The notes under the pieces: model-generated
Told to the model about the DNA's origin: nothing
The model's input: only the letters and a program-made list of their open reading frames with translations
Database searches by the model: none
Translations under genes and position numbers: made by a program
Source: Hermatobates lingyangjiaoensis
Taxonomy: Eukaryota > Arthropoda > Insecta > Hemiptera > Hermatobatidae
Direction: 5' to 3'
Assembly (NCBI GenBank): GCA_026182355.1
Contig: JAPFBL010000171.1
Location: 1,054,001 to 1,118,000 of the forward strand
Length of the DNA: 64,000 nucleotides
In this document: piece after piece, positions 12,246 to 23,334 of the stretch
Layout: the number at the start of each line of letters is the position of its first letter
How positions within the stretch are numbered: position 1 is the first letter of the stretch

Positions 12246-13750
12246 TCATTCTTTTAACAAATTACAATGTCTGAAAAAATTATCTAGTTCAATCATTTCA
12301 GTGATTTTTTTTTTAAATAAACGTAAATCACTGAGAGCTATTAAGAAAAAGTTATCTGTTATATTTTCCGTATCTTAAAATACTAAAGCTAATTATTTAT
12401 TAGCAATATTTATTATAGTTGTAATGTTATATAAAAAAATTTAATTCAATATGTTTGATAGAAGAGCGGGAAAATTTACTGTTACGGAATAATATAAATT
12501 AAAAAAAAACTGTTCCATTGTTTTGAAAGCCACAAATCAGTTAAAATCTCAAACAGGCCATTCCTCGTTTGCTATATTTTACATCAACTGAAAAATATTA
12601 CTGAAAGAATTAAATATAGTAAATCGAAATCATAGTACCTTTTAATAGCTCCTCGTAACAACTCACTGATGACATTCTCATATTAGTATCAAATACGTTG
12701 AAATAATGCCAATCATTTAAAATAGAACTAAGATTTCAAGAAATATTTTAAATATTCCTATCTGATGACAAGTAGTGCGATATCAGTGCACAGAATTTTC
12801 TCCATTTTATGTAAGCATTTCAGAAATCATACAGCAAAACATTCAATACCTATTTCAAATGAACAAGTTTGAAATCAATACATATGTTAGAGATATGTAG
12901 CAGTTACGAACATACTGTCATACTGTTATGACATAATCAACTTTAAGCTTGGCTACTTTTAACTAACCAAAATGCTAAACCTTCATTTCTAATTTTAAAC
13001 TAATTTCTAACAGCCAACGACGTCATAATCTCATATTAAACTCTTTTTACCAGTATTGATCATTACACAGTTCTGTACTCCCAGTTTACAGATTTACCAT
13101 GTAGACTGCATTAACACCTGTCGTTTCAAATTTTTAAATGCTATAATAAGAAATAATTATTTATTTTCTAGTTTTCTAAATAATATAATTTCTAGTTTTT
13201 AATTCCTGTGAGCCAATTCTACTGTTACAGATTCACTAAGACTCCACTTAAGTTTGTCATTATGGGATTAACAAGTTCGAAATTATGGTTTCATGGGGTA
13301 GGCTCTGTGATCCATTCCCCAGATCACTCATACTGCTTTCAAATTTGCCATTTTCATCCTGTCATTTATAATTTCCGCTTTTTTTATGGCAGAAACAGTG
13401 AAAACCCCGACTGTCACAAATTCACTCATCCAGTTTTTACATTTATCATTCTCACGCCTGCTATTTCTGATAGCTGTCAAATGCTTTCTATTGGTTACTT
13501 TTGAGGATTCTCACAGTTTGACAATGGGATAGACACTATGCCTGCCTGTATATTAATCATCTCTTAATATTAGATATAGTCAATGTTTATCAAAACCAAA
13601 AAAACCTTTTCAAATTATTAAGCAGAAAACGGGTGTTTATAAATATTCCATATAGAAGCAGAAAAAGAACTTACGGACACTGGAATGTTGATAACGAAAC
13701 TTACCTGCAACAAAACACATTTATTTATATATAAAATAAATACAAATATA
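12246..13750. other. Unique AT-rich DNA, no gene seen
   Basis: No TE or gene recognised. The 13.2-13.5 kb part is less AT-rich and contains a 98-codon forward frame without domains; it could be unique regulatory sequence or chance. Confidence 0.45.
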
Positions 13751-13753
13751 TAC

Positions 13754-13852
13754 GATCAAACCTCAATATGAAATGGGGAAAAAAGGCTAAGACCTTTCAA
13801 CCATAACAAGCAGTCTTAGTCTTTTTTTCCCATTTCATATTGTGGTTTGATA
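13754..13852. mobile_element. PLE family A foldback, short
   Basis: Arms of about 39 bp (13754-13792 and 13813-13851) are inverted copies of the family A end. The loop holds only half of a ribozyme domain, so the inversion junction removed the other half. Confidence 0.7.
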
Positions 13853-13956
13853 ATTGATTGTTATTGTGTGACTTGTTTATTGTGAAATCTCGATATATAT
13901 ATATATATATATAATTTATATAAGTATAATTATATTTATAATATATATTATATATT

Positions 13957-14142
13957 ATCAAATCACAATATGAAATGGGAAAAAAAACTAAGATATTCTT
14001 TTGGGATCTAACTGGACGAAGATCTAGTTGGGTTTTTGACTATGACGAAGACCACTTGTTACGGATGAAAGACCTTAGTCTTTTTTTTTTTCATTTCATA
14101 TTGTGGTTTGATCAGTTATTGTTATTTCATGTGTTTATGTGA
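13957..14142 (+). mobile_element. PLE family A repeat, inverted partner at left
   Basis: The forward copy runs from TTGGGTTTTTGACT through a hammerhead-like core to ATGTTTATGTGAAATG. The core reads ATGACGA in place of CTGACGA, and GGATGAAA replaces GGTTGAAA, so it is a relic. A short reversed copy of the outer end lies at 13957-13995. Confidence 0.7.
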
Positions 14143-14261
14143 AATGTTGTATATACACTCTGAGGTCTTTTACTTTATGTAATCAGAGAGCAAACAAAGT
14201 ACGAAAGAAGAAGGTAACAAAAGTTTGATAGTATCACGTGTTTAATTGTGATTTCTCTGAA

Positions 14262-14449
14262 TATATATATATATATATATATATATAAGATTTCATATAA
14301 ACAATAGAAACATAAAAATCAAGAATCAACACTTACAGCTATTTTCGATTTGTTAATTGTAAGAGACTGTAATGTGTTCTTCTATATATCTCTATTTTTA
14401 TTTATATATAATATATTTAGTCCAGTTTATGATCGTATATTCAACATAA

Positions 14450-14493
<44 letters not shown>
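14262..14493. repeat. (TA)n microsatellites
   Basis: A TA run at 14262-14287 borders a PLE-like GATTTCATATAAACA end; a longer run of about 20 TA units occupies 14453-14493. Confidence 0.85.
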
Positions 14494-14494
<1 letters not shown>

Positions 14495-14499
14495 CAGGA

Positions 14500-15425
14500 A
14501 GCTCTTTTTTATCATATTTTTCAGATTATGTATTAAATAATTAAAAACTTTGAATGATAGCCAGGGAAAGGTGCATAAATTTATTTTTTACTTTAGTAAA
14601 AAAATTAAATGCAGTTGTTATTAACTCACAGATAACACCAGCAGATATATTTATTACCCAAAAAAATCAGTAGGCTCTTGACAATACATGATTATGAAAA
14701 CATAAAAAGTGAAGGAAGCCTGTATACGAGAGATTGTCTACATTAAACAAGGCATAAGGAAATGATAAGAACTAGTGAAGACTGTAATAAGAAAAACAGA
14801 AAGACCAGATCGATTTGCTGTAAAATGTATTCAGCAAAGCAATTTTAACAAGGCTTGAAGGAAGTGATTTTATGGTGAAACAAATGTTTGAAATGTTTTA
14901 AAGATGGGCGGACGGCCGTGGCAGGTAAAACCAACAGACCTGGCCACCTAATAGGGTATAATCATACTAATCCAAGAGCAGCTACATCAAATTTCATTTA
15001 CAATTAGTCCTAATTTAAAACCAGTTCTTCCGAAAGAAAAATAGCCCTAATAGCCTAGATGTGTAAATATGGGATAATTCGATCAGGATTATTCTGAGAA
15101 ATGTGGGTTAGGGTAATAGAAATCGATTTTTCTCTGACAAAGAGTCAAGACCTTCGGAAGAAGACGCCAGAAGTATCTCTTAGTGGGTCTGAACCAAGGC
15201 CGCATCTAAAGAGAACTCTAAATAAAACCACTCTTTAGAAACACCAGAATTGAGCAGCAGACAGCACAATTTACTTATCCACTAGTAAAACCCACAACCA
15301 ATCAAAAAATGGATTTACCGTCAACGGACGTTTCTATGGTATATTTCAGATAGGTTCTTCTGCCAATTTGTCTACAGTGGAGTTAAGTTCTTTAGTCTTT
15401 CACCTATATAGCTTTCCTCTACACT
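14500..15425. other. Non-microsatellite DNA, unidentified
   Basis: No convincing feature. The stretch 14880-15230 is less AT-rich and could be a decayed DNA-transposon fragment, but I could not match its translations to a transposase. Confidence 0.4.
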
Positions 15426-15436
15426 ATACATATATA

Positions 15437-15620
15437 TATATAAAGCTTTCACATAAACACGTGAAATAACAATCAATGATCAAACCACAATAAGAAATGG
15501 GAAAACAAGACTAAGATCTTTCAACCGTAACAAGCGGTCTTCGTCTGACGAAGACCGCTTGTTACGGTTGAAAGATCTTAATCTTGTTTTCCCATTTCTT
15601 ATTGTGGTTTGATCATTGAT
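15437..15620. mobile_element. PLE family A palindrome, 74-bp arms
   Basis: Arms 15472-15545 and 15547-15620 are reverse complements apart from one mismatch and are separated by a single base. Both carry the ribozyme 3' half with GAAAGATCTTA. The plus strand keeps CTGACGA at the centre but has lost the usual stem I strand, because the inversion point falls just upstream of the core. The left side continues to the family A terminus (CACGTGTTTATGTGAAA-like, reversed) and a TA run. Confidence 0.88.
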
Positions 15621-15629
15621 ATATATATA

Positions 15630-16194
15630 CAGTGGAACCTCTACATACGAGATTAATTCGTTCCCAGATCGTGCTCGTATCTAGAATTTCTCGTATCTAG
15701 AGCTAATTTGTCCCATAAGAAATAACTGAAAACCAATTAATTTGTTCCCGGCCTCCCAAAATCATTCAAGTTAACCCTAAATAACTATGAACACATCTTC
15801 CTGATTACTAAAAACACATTCAAATAGTGATTGAACATAAAAATACAGTAATAAGATAAATAAAATGATATTAACGAAATAAAATGCGAGTTTATTATGA
15901 GCACTTCCACTTAAAATTAAAATTAACTTTATGAAAAACTAAATTTTTTTACGGCACTAATTTATTTATGCACTTATTTCTGCTTTTTTCTTTTGCTTTT
16001 TAACATTACTGTATCAGTTTTTACTTTTCTTCGCTTTCTTTTGCCCTTTTAACTGGAATCGCAACACTTTCACTTCCTGGAAATTCTCGTAACTTGGATT
16101 TTCTCTCGTATGTAGAGCAAGATTTTTGCTCGAAAGACCTCTCGTATCTCGAGTTTCTCGTAAGTAGAGTAGCTCGTATGTAGAGGTTACACTG
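15630..16194. mobile_element. Tigger/pogo-like MITE, 565 bp
   Basis: Terminal inverted repeats of 22 bp begin CAGTG and continue AACCTCTACATACGAG, with one mismatch between ends, and are flanked by TA dinucleotides at 15628-15629 and 16195-16196. A TA target duplication and CAGT... ends fit the Tc1/mariner-pogo superfamily. Sub-terminal CTCGTATSTAGA motifs repeat at least five times. No transposase frame remains, so it is non-autonomous. It sits inside a TA run between PLE families A and B. Confidence 0.88.
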
Positions 16195-16211
16195 TATTAT
16201 ATATATATATA

Positions 16212-16324
16212 TAACAGATTCAATAATATATCGACCGTTTGATAGAATAGATGTGTTATCTAATCTAACATCGGCAATGAGAGTTTGATTTTTTAACCCC
16301 GATTAGATAACACACCTATATATA
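16212..16324. mobile_element. PLE terminal repeat, family B, rearranged
   Basis: Begins with the family B end (ACAGATTCAATAATATATCG, then ACCGTTTGATAGAATAG) and continues to GTGTGTTATCTAATC; an inner piece (GGCAATGAGAGTTTGATTTT) then turns back to GATTAGATAACACACC. It is a shortened foldback of family B, bordered by TA runs on both sides. Confidence 0.75.
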
Positions 16325-16417
16325 TATAATTTAAAGAAACGGTCCAGCGGACTTTTTTAAATAAAATAAATTCAAAACGAAGGAAACACACAGAAAGATA
16401 CAGACATAAATCACAAA

Positions 16418-16542
16418 GGTAAAACTATAGATTTTTATATTTAAGTTTGTTTTAACGAATTTTTAGAAAATACAAAGATATAAATTTGTATTTTCTAAAC
16501 ATTGTTAAAACAAACTTAAATATAAAAATCTATAGTTTTACC
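16418..16542. repeat. 125-bp hairpin with about 58-bp arms
   Basis: The sequence starting GGTAAAACTATAGATTTTT at 16418 is mirrored as its reverse complement ending at 16542, with a loop of under 10 bases and very few mismatches. The left flank (AACACACAGAAAG) resembles family C and the right flank leads to a family B-like CGAAACGTTGGCAACG at 16666-16685, so it is probably an inversion junction of PLE ends. Confidence 0.85.
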
Positions 16543-16639
16543 ATTGTATTTTTTCAATTTTTGTTGACCATGTACATAATAGCGAACAATAGACCAGTTT
16601 TGTTGAAATAAGTGTGCTAAATGTAACAATATTTTTAGC

Positions 16640-16705
16640 CCTTAAGATGATATAAATATATATCGAAACGTTGGCAACGAAGGTTTTTGAATATTAGACC
16701 AAAAA
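16640..16705 (+). mobile_element. Family B-like PLE end with hammerhead relic
   Basis: AAGATGATATAAATATATATCGAAACGTTGGCAACG-type order (split here for brevity: AAGATGA, AT-rich stem, CGAAACGTTGGC) matches the layout CUGAUGA, stem II, GAAAC. The first core base(s) differ, so activity is unlikely. Confidence 0.5.
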
Positions 16706-17116
16706 CCCTCAATAAATCTCAAAAAAAAAATAGTTGCATTACTAGATGCATTTCAAAAAACGGAATTCTACTGTATAAATGCATCGGCCATTGAACTAAT
16801 CGAACAGAAAAGGTTCCTGTCTATGTTAGCATTAAGAGGAAGAGCCCATATTTCAGTGCTATTGAATTAATACATCCCAGAAAGATAAAGTCGCCTCACT
16901 TAGCTTATTATCTTATCAAAAAGGTAAGCCTTACACAAACGAGCAGAAAAAGAACAATTGTTTTGTGTCTCTTTTATTCTCTACTTAACATAGATAGCAT
17001 CCAATCGAATTAAAAAAATTATATTTTACTTATACGAGCATTACTACAGATTTACCGTATACATATGATGGTCAACTGTCGTTCTGCAGTCACATTGTGT
17101 TCTACCTCTTCTATTC

Positions 17117-17150
17117 CTCCTGATGATGATTAAATAAAAAATCTCAGACT
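17117..17150 (+). ncRNA. Hammerhead relic, family C-like
   Basis: CTCCTGATGA followed by an AT-rich segment and ATCTCAGACTGTAAG resembles the better copy at 44071-44103. The GAAA box is not intact. Confidence 0.35.
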
Positions 17151-17420
17151 GTAAGTCTGTCAATCTATTGTATGAGCTTACTTAATTTATTTCTGAAAAA
17201 ATATATATATATGGGTGTCAAATATATATATAATAATGGGTGGGTTTCAAGCGTCTTCAAAAAATCAAAACTAGAGAGATCAAATGGAGGACGCCGCAGC
17301 TGTTGGAAAAAATTACTGTCAGTTGCAAATTGTTTTCACAACTTTCAAGTATATATGTATATAGATATACTTAAAATAAACTGTAACAGATAGAAAGAAA
17401 CATAAGAAAGACTCACTTTT

Positions 17421-17453
17421 CAATATTTTGACCATTATGGCGATCGTCCTCAG
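17421..17453 (-). ncRNA. Hammerhead relic, family F
   Basis: Minus strand: CTGAGGA, then a GAC...GTC stem with CCATAATGG in its loop, then AAAATATTG. The core CUGANGA fits; the expected GAAA is AAAA. The same AAAA is seen in the copy at 44501-44530, so the change may be ancestral to this family. Confidence 0.45.
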
Positions 17454-17599
17454 AAGAAAAAGTGAATTGACGGAGGGACAACAGTCAACTAAAGAACTCA
17501 CAGGGTGCGGGCTAAAGCAGTGCTGTCGCAAAGGAGAAAAATAAAAAAATAACTAAGGAGTCGAGATCAAAGAAAAAATTTAAGAATAAAGGGGAAGAA

Positions 17600-18310
17600 A
17601 ACATAAGTAAAGGAAATAGATCAAACACTCCAAAGTAACTACAATCTTTCAGACATTATACACGCTATACTACTCAAGAGCCTCAGAATACATAGTTCCA
17701 TGCTGATCAAAGTAGTACAAAATCATTTTTTTACATTTTCATGCACTTTACTTACAGTAAAGTAAAATCGCTAAAAAAGATAAAAAAAAAAGCTCACTTA
17801 TATATTCTGATATTGAAGCAAATTATTACTACAATTGTATTTGTCTGTTATTTGGATTCCATTTTACAGATATATACTGACTAATATATTTCTTAATGTC
17901 ATTTTTTTTTAAATACATTAATAAACAAGTTAGAGAAAGTTTCAAGAAAGTTAATTCACGGTGTAAGAAAGTCAACGATTCAGACACACCTAATAAACTC
18001 ACTACTTTGTCATGATGAAAAAGAGAAGTGGATCTCTTGGAACAAGTATTGACTTGCTTTTCAAAGAGCTCACTTCTCATCATGATGACAAATGACCAGT
18101 TATTCTAAGGAGTTTTTGTTGTTTATTGTGTATCTTTTCTATCCACGGACTATACAGAAAGCAAAGATGGTAAAAATTTTGAATTATATGTAGGCCTCTT
18201 CCTATGCTTTGCGTGTGCTTGCCTACTTGTTTGTTTTAGTGCATCTCTAAAGTGAAAAAGAATAGTCGAAACATGAAGAAAACTAGAACAAAATGGAAAA
18301 TTAAAAGTAT
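17600..18310. other. Unique AT-rich DNA, no gene seen
   Basis: An 84-codon minus-strand frame at 17829-18083 has no recognisable domain. Confidence 0.5.
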
Positions 18311-18321
18311 TTTCTTATATT

Positions 18322-18659
18322 GGGGACCAGGTTAGCTCAGTGGTTAACGTACTCACCTTTGAACTGATTGGACAGGGGTTCGATCCCCACCTGGCCATCG
18401 ATTTATTCACGTGGGAGGTGAATAAATCTGAGCACGTTGTCCCTCGGAGAAGGACGTTAAACCCTCGGTCCCGAGGCTGTACGATGTCAGGTACTCGTTA
18501 AAGATCCCTACTCTAAATACACTAGAGTTAGGCAAAATTTAGGACTCCCACTGTAGAATCAATCTTCATTGTGTGATATCACAAAGGGCCAATGCTCGGC
18601 CTAAGTGTGTTCCCTTGTGGGACTGCCTCTCTAACCTAACCTATCCTAAACTAACCATA
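18322..18659 (+). mobile_element. tRNA-derived SINE, 338 bp, intact
   Basis: The head can be partly folded as a tRNA: seven-base acceptor-like stem with one mismatch, exact A box (TAGCTCAGTGG) and exact B box (GGTTCGATCCC). The body includes CACGTGGGAGGTGAATAAA and GGACTCCCACTGTAGAATC, and the 3' tail is AACCTAACC-like. A 10-bp target-site duplication, TTCTTATATT, is visible at 18312-18321 and 18660-18669. This is the best-preserved SINE in the window and serves as reference for the others. It is not a functional tRNA because the D and anticodon arms do not fold. Confidence 0.92.
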
Positions 18660-18669
18660 TTCTTATATT

Positions 18670-19980
18670 ATTGATGTGAAAATGGAGATAAAATGAAATT
18701 GTCTTAATTTCTAAATGCACTTCTGAAAAATTGGATGGAGAGGAAACCCTATGTACAATGTGAAGCATATCAAATTGGAATTACATAAAAATCTATACGT
18801 ATAAGATACTAAATTTTATAAAATATTTTCTAAAAATGAAAATGAAATTAGCCTTGAGTTTTTAAATTATATTTTAAGAGATCAAGTGGGGAAGAGGGAG
18901 GCTTCAGAAAGGTATCTCTTCACATACACCTCTCTTTGTTATAAATTATGTCATATTCTATGAAACTTACATGAAATAAATGCTAGCTAGTTAATGTGCC
19001 ATTTGTGTCATATGCCCAAATGTAATAACGGCTTTGTCTAAAAGGCAGTTGTTAAAAGTATAAGGGAGTGACGTAAATTCTAAATCAGTGGCCGTACGAC
19101 CACAATAAAATATTTTTACTGGATGCACAACATAAATTATCTAAGCATTATCGATAATTCTGACCTTTCTACTTATATTAGAATATTACGTTCGTAGTAA
19201 TTGTTCTCCAGTCTGGTTTTAATATTTCAAAAAAAACCTTTTTTTTAAATATTTAAACCTAAATTAGGATCTGCATCATAGTTCATAGGAATTGTCGTTG
19301 GTTGTAAGTTCTCAAGAGACGGAAGCATTGTTTAAAACTACATATTAATATAATTGTGATTAAAATAAACCATATGTGCGAGTGTTAAGATAAAAAAAAG
19401 ATATAAAAACTCTATGGATTGAATTACAAAAAAATTACGAAAAAAATTACCATAGCAGGATTAATAACCTGTAATGATTTTTGGAAGAAAATCCTAGCCT
19501 AAAAGCTTGCGTCTATTCTGCCTCGTAACATTTAATAATACAGAAACAGGAACTTACATAAATTATGTTACAATCGGTGAAGGCATCCTAAGTGCTAAAA
19601 TCCCAAGGTATTTTTGGTAGGATATAATATAATTGTGAGTAAATTTCAAAGTTAGGTTGAATTACTTAAAACCTAGTAATTGATTTTGAAATGAATGTAA
19701 CACATTTCACATAATATTAAAGCTATAAGTTAAATGAAACCATCTAGTATGATCATGTTTTTATTGTCTTCAATCATTTGAAGTCTTCAAATATAATATG
19801 AATGTTTTTTACTATGTAAAACACCTGAAACTTATAAAATCAAGTATAATAAAGTACCTTTGATGTGAAGTAATATTCCAGGAAAACAGTAAGATGCATT
19901 TAAAAAGAGACATTACATTTATGGAGTATATTAAGGCTTTTCAAATGTGATTACGACATTTTATATGTATACCCGCAATA
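18670..19980. other. Unique AT-rich DNA, no gene seen
   Basis: Nothing recognised. Confidence 0.5.

Positions 19981-19984
<4 letters not shown>

Positions 19985-20015
<31 letters not shown>
19985..20015. repeat. (TA)n microsatellite
   Basis: About 15 TA units directly abut the outer end of the family B inverted repeat that follows; another run (20274-20293) bounds its other side. Confidence 0.9.
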
Positions 20016-20017
<2 letters not shown>

Positions 20018-20019
<2 letters not shown>

Positions 20020-20277
20020 GTGTTCTCTAATCGGGGTTCGGTCAATTTTCCAGGATAAAAAATCAAACTCTCGTTGCCAACGTTTCGGTTTTATTTAAAA
20101 CCTTTTTCATAGGCCTACAAAAACCGAATAAATAAATAAATGAATATGAATGAATAATAAATAAAACCGAAACGTTGGCAACGAGAGTTTGATTTTTTAT
20201 CCTGGAAAATTGACCGAACCCCGATTAAAGAACACACCTATTCTATCAAACGGTCGATATATTATTGAATCTGTTAT
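20018..20277. mobile_element. PLE family B inverted repeat, 79-bp arms
   Basis: Arms at 20018-20096 and 20159-20237 are reverse complements with one or two mismatches. They carry GTGTGTTCTCTAATCGGGG, GATAAAAAATCAAACTC and CGTTGCCAACGTTTCGG. The inner part shows CCTATGA...AAACCGAAACG in hammerhead order, with a core one base short of CUGAUGA. The right arm continues to the family terminus (CGGTCGATATATTATTGAAT, CTGTTATATA). Confidence 0.88.
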
Positions 20278-20299
20278 ATATATATATATATATCAAATA

Positions 20300-21600
20300 T
20301 AGATATATATAGTCTAACAGATATATCCAATATAGACAATAGATATATATCAATCATCACCACAAATAAGCTAAAGTGATGTCAACACGTCGAAATATAA
20401 AAATTTATTTTTATGGTCACTATATTTTACTTACAGTAAAGTCAAAGGTAATACTTAATATTTTAAGTATGACTGTTTGTCTTTGTCATTCTCTATAGGA
20501 CATGATAGTGTTACTCTATAATTTAAGTATAATATATATCAACTTTGTGAACTGGATAAGAAATACTTGAATAGCTAAAAGAAAATAAAGTTTTAGTTGA
20601 CAAGAAGAAGTAAAGTCTTTGGATGTTGGAGCTTTGGTCAGAATGTCTCCAAAGGGATTGAATCCTTGTACCAGAAGGAAAGCTCATGAATAATTCTCAA
20701 GTCTTGTGCCACTCGTTAGAAAAAGGAGAGATAGAGAGAGAGAGGCAGAAGTTGGCTGAGGAGCATAATTAGTGTCCTTCTCTAAGGACAAGCACCAATC
20801 GGATTACATGATGGAGAGACTCCTGCTAACTACACAGTAATCTCCCGGCCAACTTTAACCACACTTTCTAAACCAATCCACTGTCAACAGCTCAACTTGA
20901 TTTATCTTCTTGTCATTCATCTAATAATATATATATAAAAAAAAAACATCTTCACAAAAGTGCAGTCTCTTGTTGGACTTGTTAGATGCTATCCAAAAGC
21001 AATTATTTATTTTATGAGATCTAATTAAGAAAAAAAAAGTATAAATACAATTTTAAACTCTTCATTAACTGGAAGAATATTTAAACTTACTGACTGAGAT
21101 CGTTGCTTGATTACAATAAAGACAACTCAGCTAGTTATCATCTCATTTTCTAATCTTATTAGTTATTTCACAGGTTACATAATACGGACCAATTAAAAAA
21201 AGATGTGTATCTATATATAATTTTTTATAAGAATAATTTTGGTTGAATTATTCTTAATTTAACTATTATAAAGGCTATTATAAAGACCTGCATCTCTTGA
21301 GTAAAAACAGAAGGTGAATATATATATATAAATTTTGATATAGCTTTTCTACTAATATAGAACATTAAAAAAGTTAAAAGGCAATTCAGAATGACTTGAG
21401 GAATCAAGTTATGCCAGCAACCGATTAAAGAAGTTTTCCCATTGCATCTAAGCTTGTTCATTATAGAATAAAAGCTATTAGTCTATCGAGTAGATCTTCT
21501 TCTATGGCTGTCTGCTTTTGTGCACATTTGCAGTGCCGAAATTACCAAAGGATAACTAATTTGAAATGGATTTTTCAAATTTTCCTTGTCAAATTTTAGT
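20300..21600. other. Unique DNA, homeobox-like motifs at 20.75 kb
   Basis: The part 20620-20890 is markedly less AT-rich, with CATAATTAGTG, CCAATCGGATTA and GAGAGAGAG. It has no coding frame; conserved regulatory sequence is possible but not shown. A 120-bp block at 21272-21395 recurs at 22718-22849. Confidence 0.4.
21272..21395 (+). repeat. Dispersed repeat copy 1 (partner 22718-22849)
   Basis: Shares CTATTATAAAGACCTGCATC, TTTGATATAGCT and ATATAGAACATT with the segment at 22718-22849 in the same order and orientation, with indels. The family is not identified. Confidence 0.8.
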
Positions 21601-21603
21601 GAA

Positions 21604-21912
21604 GGGGTTAGGTTAGCCCAGTGTCAATGTATTGCCTTTGGACTGGTAGACCCAGGGTTCAATATCTACTCTTGCTCTCCATTTTTTCAAAAGGAGAAAT
21701 GAATAATTCTGAGGACGTTATCCTTCAAAGAGGACGTTGAGCTGAAGGTCCCAAGTCCGGTACTCGTTATATATCCCTACTTTAAGTACACTTGAGTTTG
21801 GCAAAATTTAGGACTCTCAATGTAGAATGTTGATTGCGTGGTATCAGAAAGGGCCAGTGTTTGGCCTAATTGTATGTCCTTGTGAGAATAACAAGACAAC
21901 CTAAACTAACCC
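21604..21912 (+). mobile_element. tRNA-derived SINE, diverged
   Basis: A-box TTAGCCCAGTG, B-box-like GGGTTCAATATC, body blocks GAGGACGTT, CACTTGAGTTTGGCAAAA and AGGACTCTCAATGTAGAA, and a short AACCTAAACTAACCC tail. It is older than the copy at 18.3 kb. Confidence 0.85.
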
Positions 21913-22087
21913 AACGGTTTCCAATTCTCAAGCCCTTAGGTTTTATCTTAATGGCTGCTTGTATATCGCGTTAGCTTATATGGTCCTAATATTGAACATT
22001 GAATATCAGTATTTACATATTTCACTTCATTAAAGTACACTTAAACTAGGCGGCTCCTTCTAACATTTATATTTGCTCAATTTCTTT

Positions 22088-22486
22088 TAAACTCTACTAT
22101 TACACTTTCCATTATAGTTCAAGTTACTCCCAACAAATAGTAGCATAACTTAAAATAACAAAGTAAGTATTATATGCTCTCTTACTTTGCTGTCATGACG
22201 TTGAAAGTGAAACCACTTTACTATATATTTTATAATATATAATATTATATATTATATAATAAATGAATTTTATAATAATAATCTTTGAAACTCTATCATT
22301 ACACTTTCCATTATAGTTCAAGTTACTTCCAACAAATAGTAGCATAACTTAAAATAACAAAGTAAGTATTAAATGATCTCTTACTTCGCTGTCATGACGT
22401 TCAAAGTGAAACCACTTTACTATATATTTTATAATATATAATATTATATATTATAAAATAAATGAATTTTATAATATAATGGTAAT
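22088..22486. repeat. Tandem duplication, about 199-bp period
   Basis: A block starting CTCTACTATTACACTTTCC at 22092 repeats as CTCTATCATTACACTTTCC at 22291, running through TCTTACTT(T/C)GCTGTCATGACG and an AT palindrome to AATGAATTTTATAATA. Few differences separate the copies. Confidence 0.88.
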
Positions 22487-22717
22487 AAGAATTGATTTTA
22501 ATGTCTTTGTTAGAATACAAGTAATATAACCCTACTTATGATATTTGAAAACTGAAAATGTTTTAGGTTTCGGGTTTTAGCGAGATACATTAAAAAGCGA
22601 AATAGATAATATAATTAGGTTCTTGATACAACTAAACAAAATATGATTATATTCATACAGTTTAGTGCAGGAATTAATTGTTTAGGCTTCATAAAATGGA
22701 TGAGAGAATTCTAAAGG

Positions 22718-22849
22718 CTATTATAAAGACCTGCATCTCTTGAGGAAAAACTGAAGATGAACTAAAAATCCATATATATAAAAATTTTGATATAGCTATT
22801 CTACTGATATAGAACATTGAAACAAATTAAAAGGCAATTCAAAATGACT
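22718..22849 (+). repeat. Dispersed repeat copy 2 (partner 21272-21395)
   Basis: See the partner for the shared blocks. This copy has a 10-base expansion after GAAGATGAA. Confidence 0.8.
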
Positions 22850-23010
22850 AATGTAATGTATGGATGTAAATCTAAATAGAAAACTGGAAGTTCTTCAATT
22901 CTACCTAAATAGATTATAAAAACATTAACTTGAGGTTAGTCATTAAGAAGATTTACAACTCGTCTGGTATCTGGATCCTGAAAGACCATTCTAAGAATGT
23001 GTGGAATAAA

Positions 23011-23254
23011 ACTCAGTAGAGAGATGTTGGCCGAAAACACAGAAAAAGACTCCAGTCGGTTACTTATATCTCATGCCCTCAACATAATACACAGAAAACC
23101 TAAAGTTAGCAATCAAACAGTAGTCTTTAGAAAAAAGTTAAAACTGTGTGCAGCAGAAATATACAGCAAAGAATAGCCTGGCAGACTTACAGTCCCATGG
23201 CAAACCTCTCCCTTGTTTAAGGGAAAAACAAGAATCACTAGACTTACAGTGTAA
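23011..23254 (+). pseudogene. PLE endonuclease C-terminal scrap
   Basis: The forward frame contains REMLAENTEKDSSRLLISHA, NIIHRKPKVSN, QTVVFRKKLKLC. The SRLLIxxAL-x(5-7)-KPxxN-Q pattern is what follows the catalytic region in Penelope-type GIY-YIG endonucleases; compare TRLQILEAIFILEKQPSINSQ in the remnant at 45.3 kb. A TAG stop follows AAEIYSKE. About 110 bases downstream comes a CTGATGATGG hammerhead-like segment (23335-23372), the expected 3' order for a PLE. The upstream RT is absent. Assignment rests on short motifs, so it is moderate. Confidence 0.55.
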
Positions 23255-23334
23255 ATAAAGTCCAACTTATCCAAGATAATTTTGTAAAGTTTACAAAGTT
23301 AATTTTGTATTACTTTGTAAAAAATTTCAAAAGC

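Noticed and set aside
14880..15230. Possible Tc1/mariner transposase relic
   Set aside because: GRT/GKT-type residues appear in one frame, but no DDE motif or HTH pattern could be traced.
18322..18400. Possible functional tRNA gene
   Set aside because: A and B boxes and acceptor stem fit, but the D and anticodon arms do not fold and the sequence continues into a SINE body with target-site duplication.
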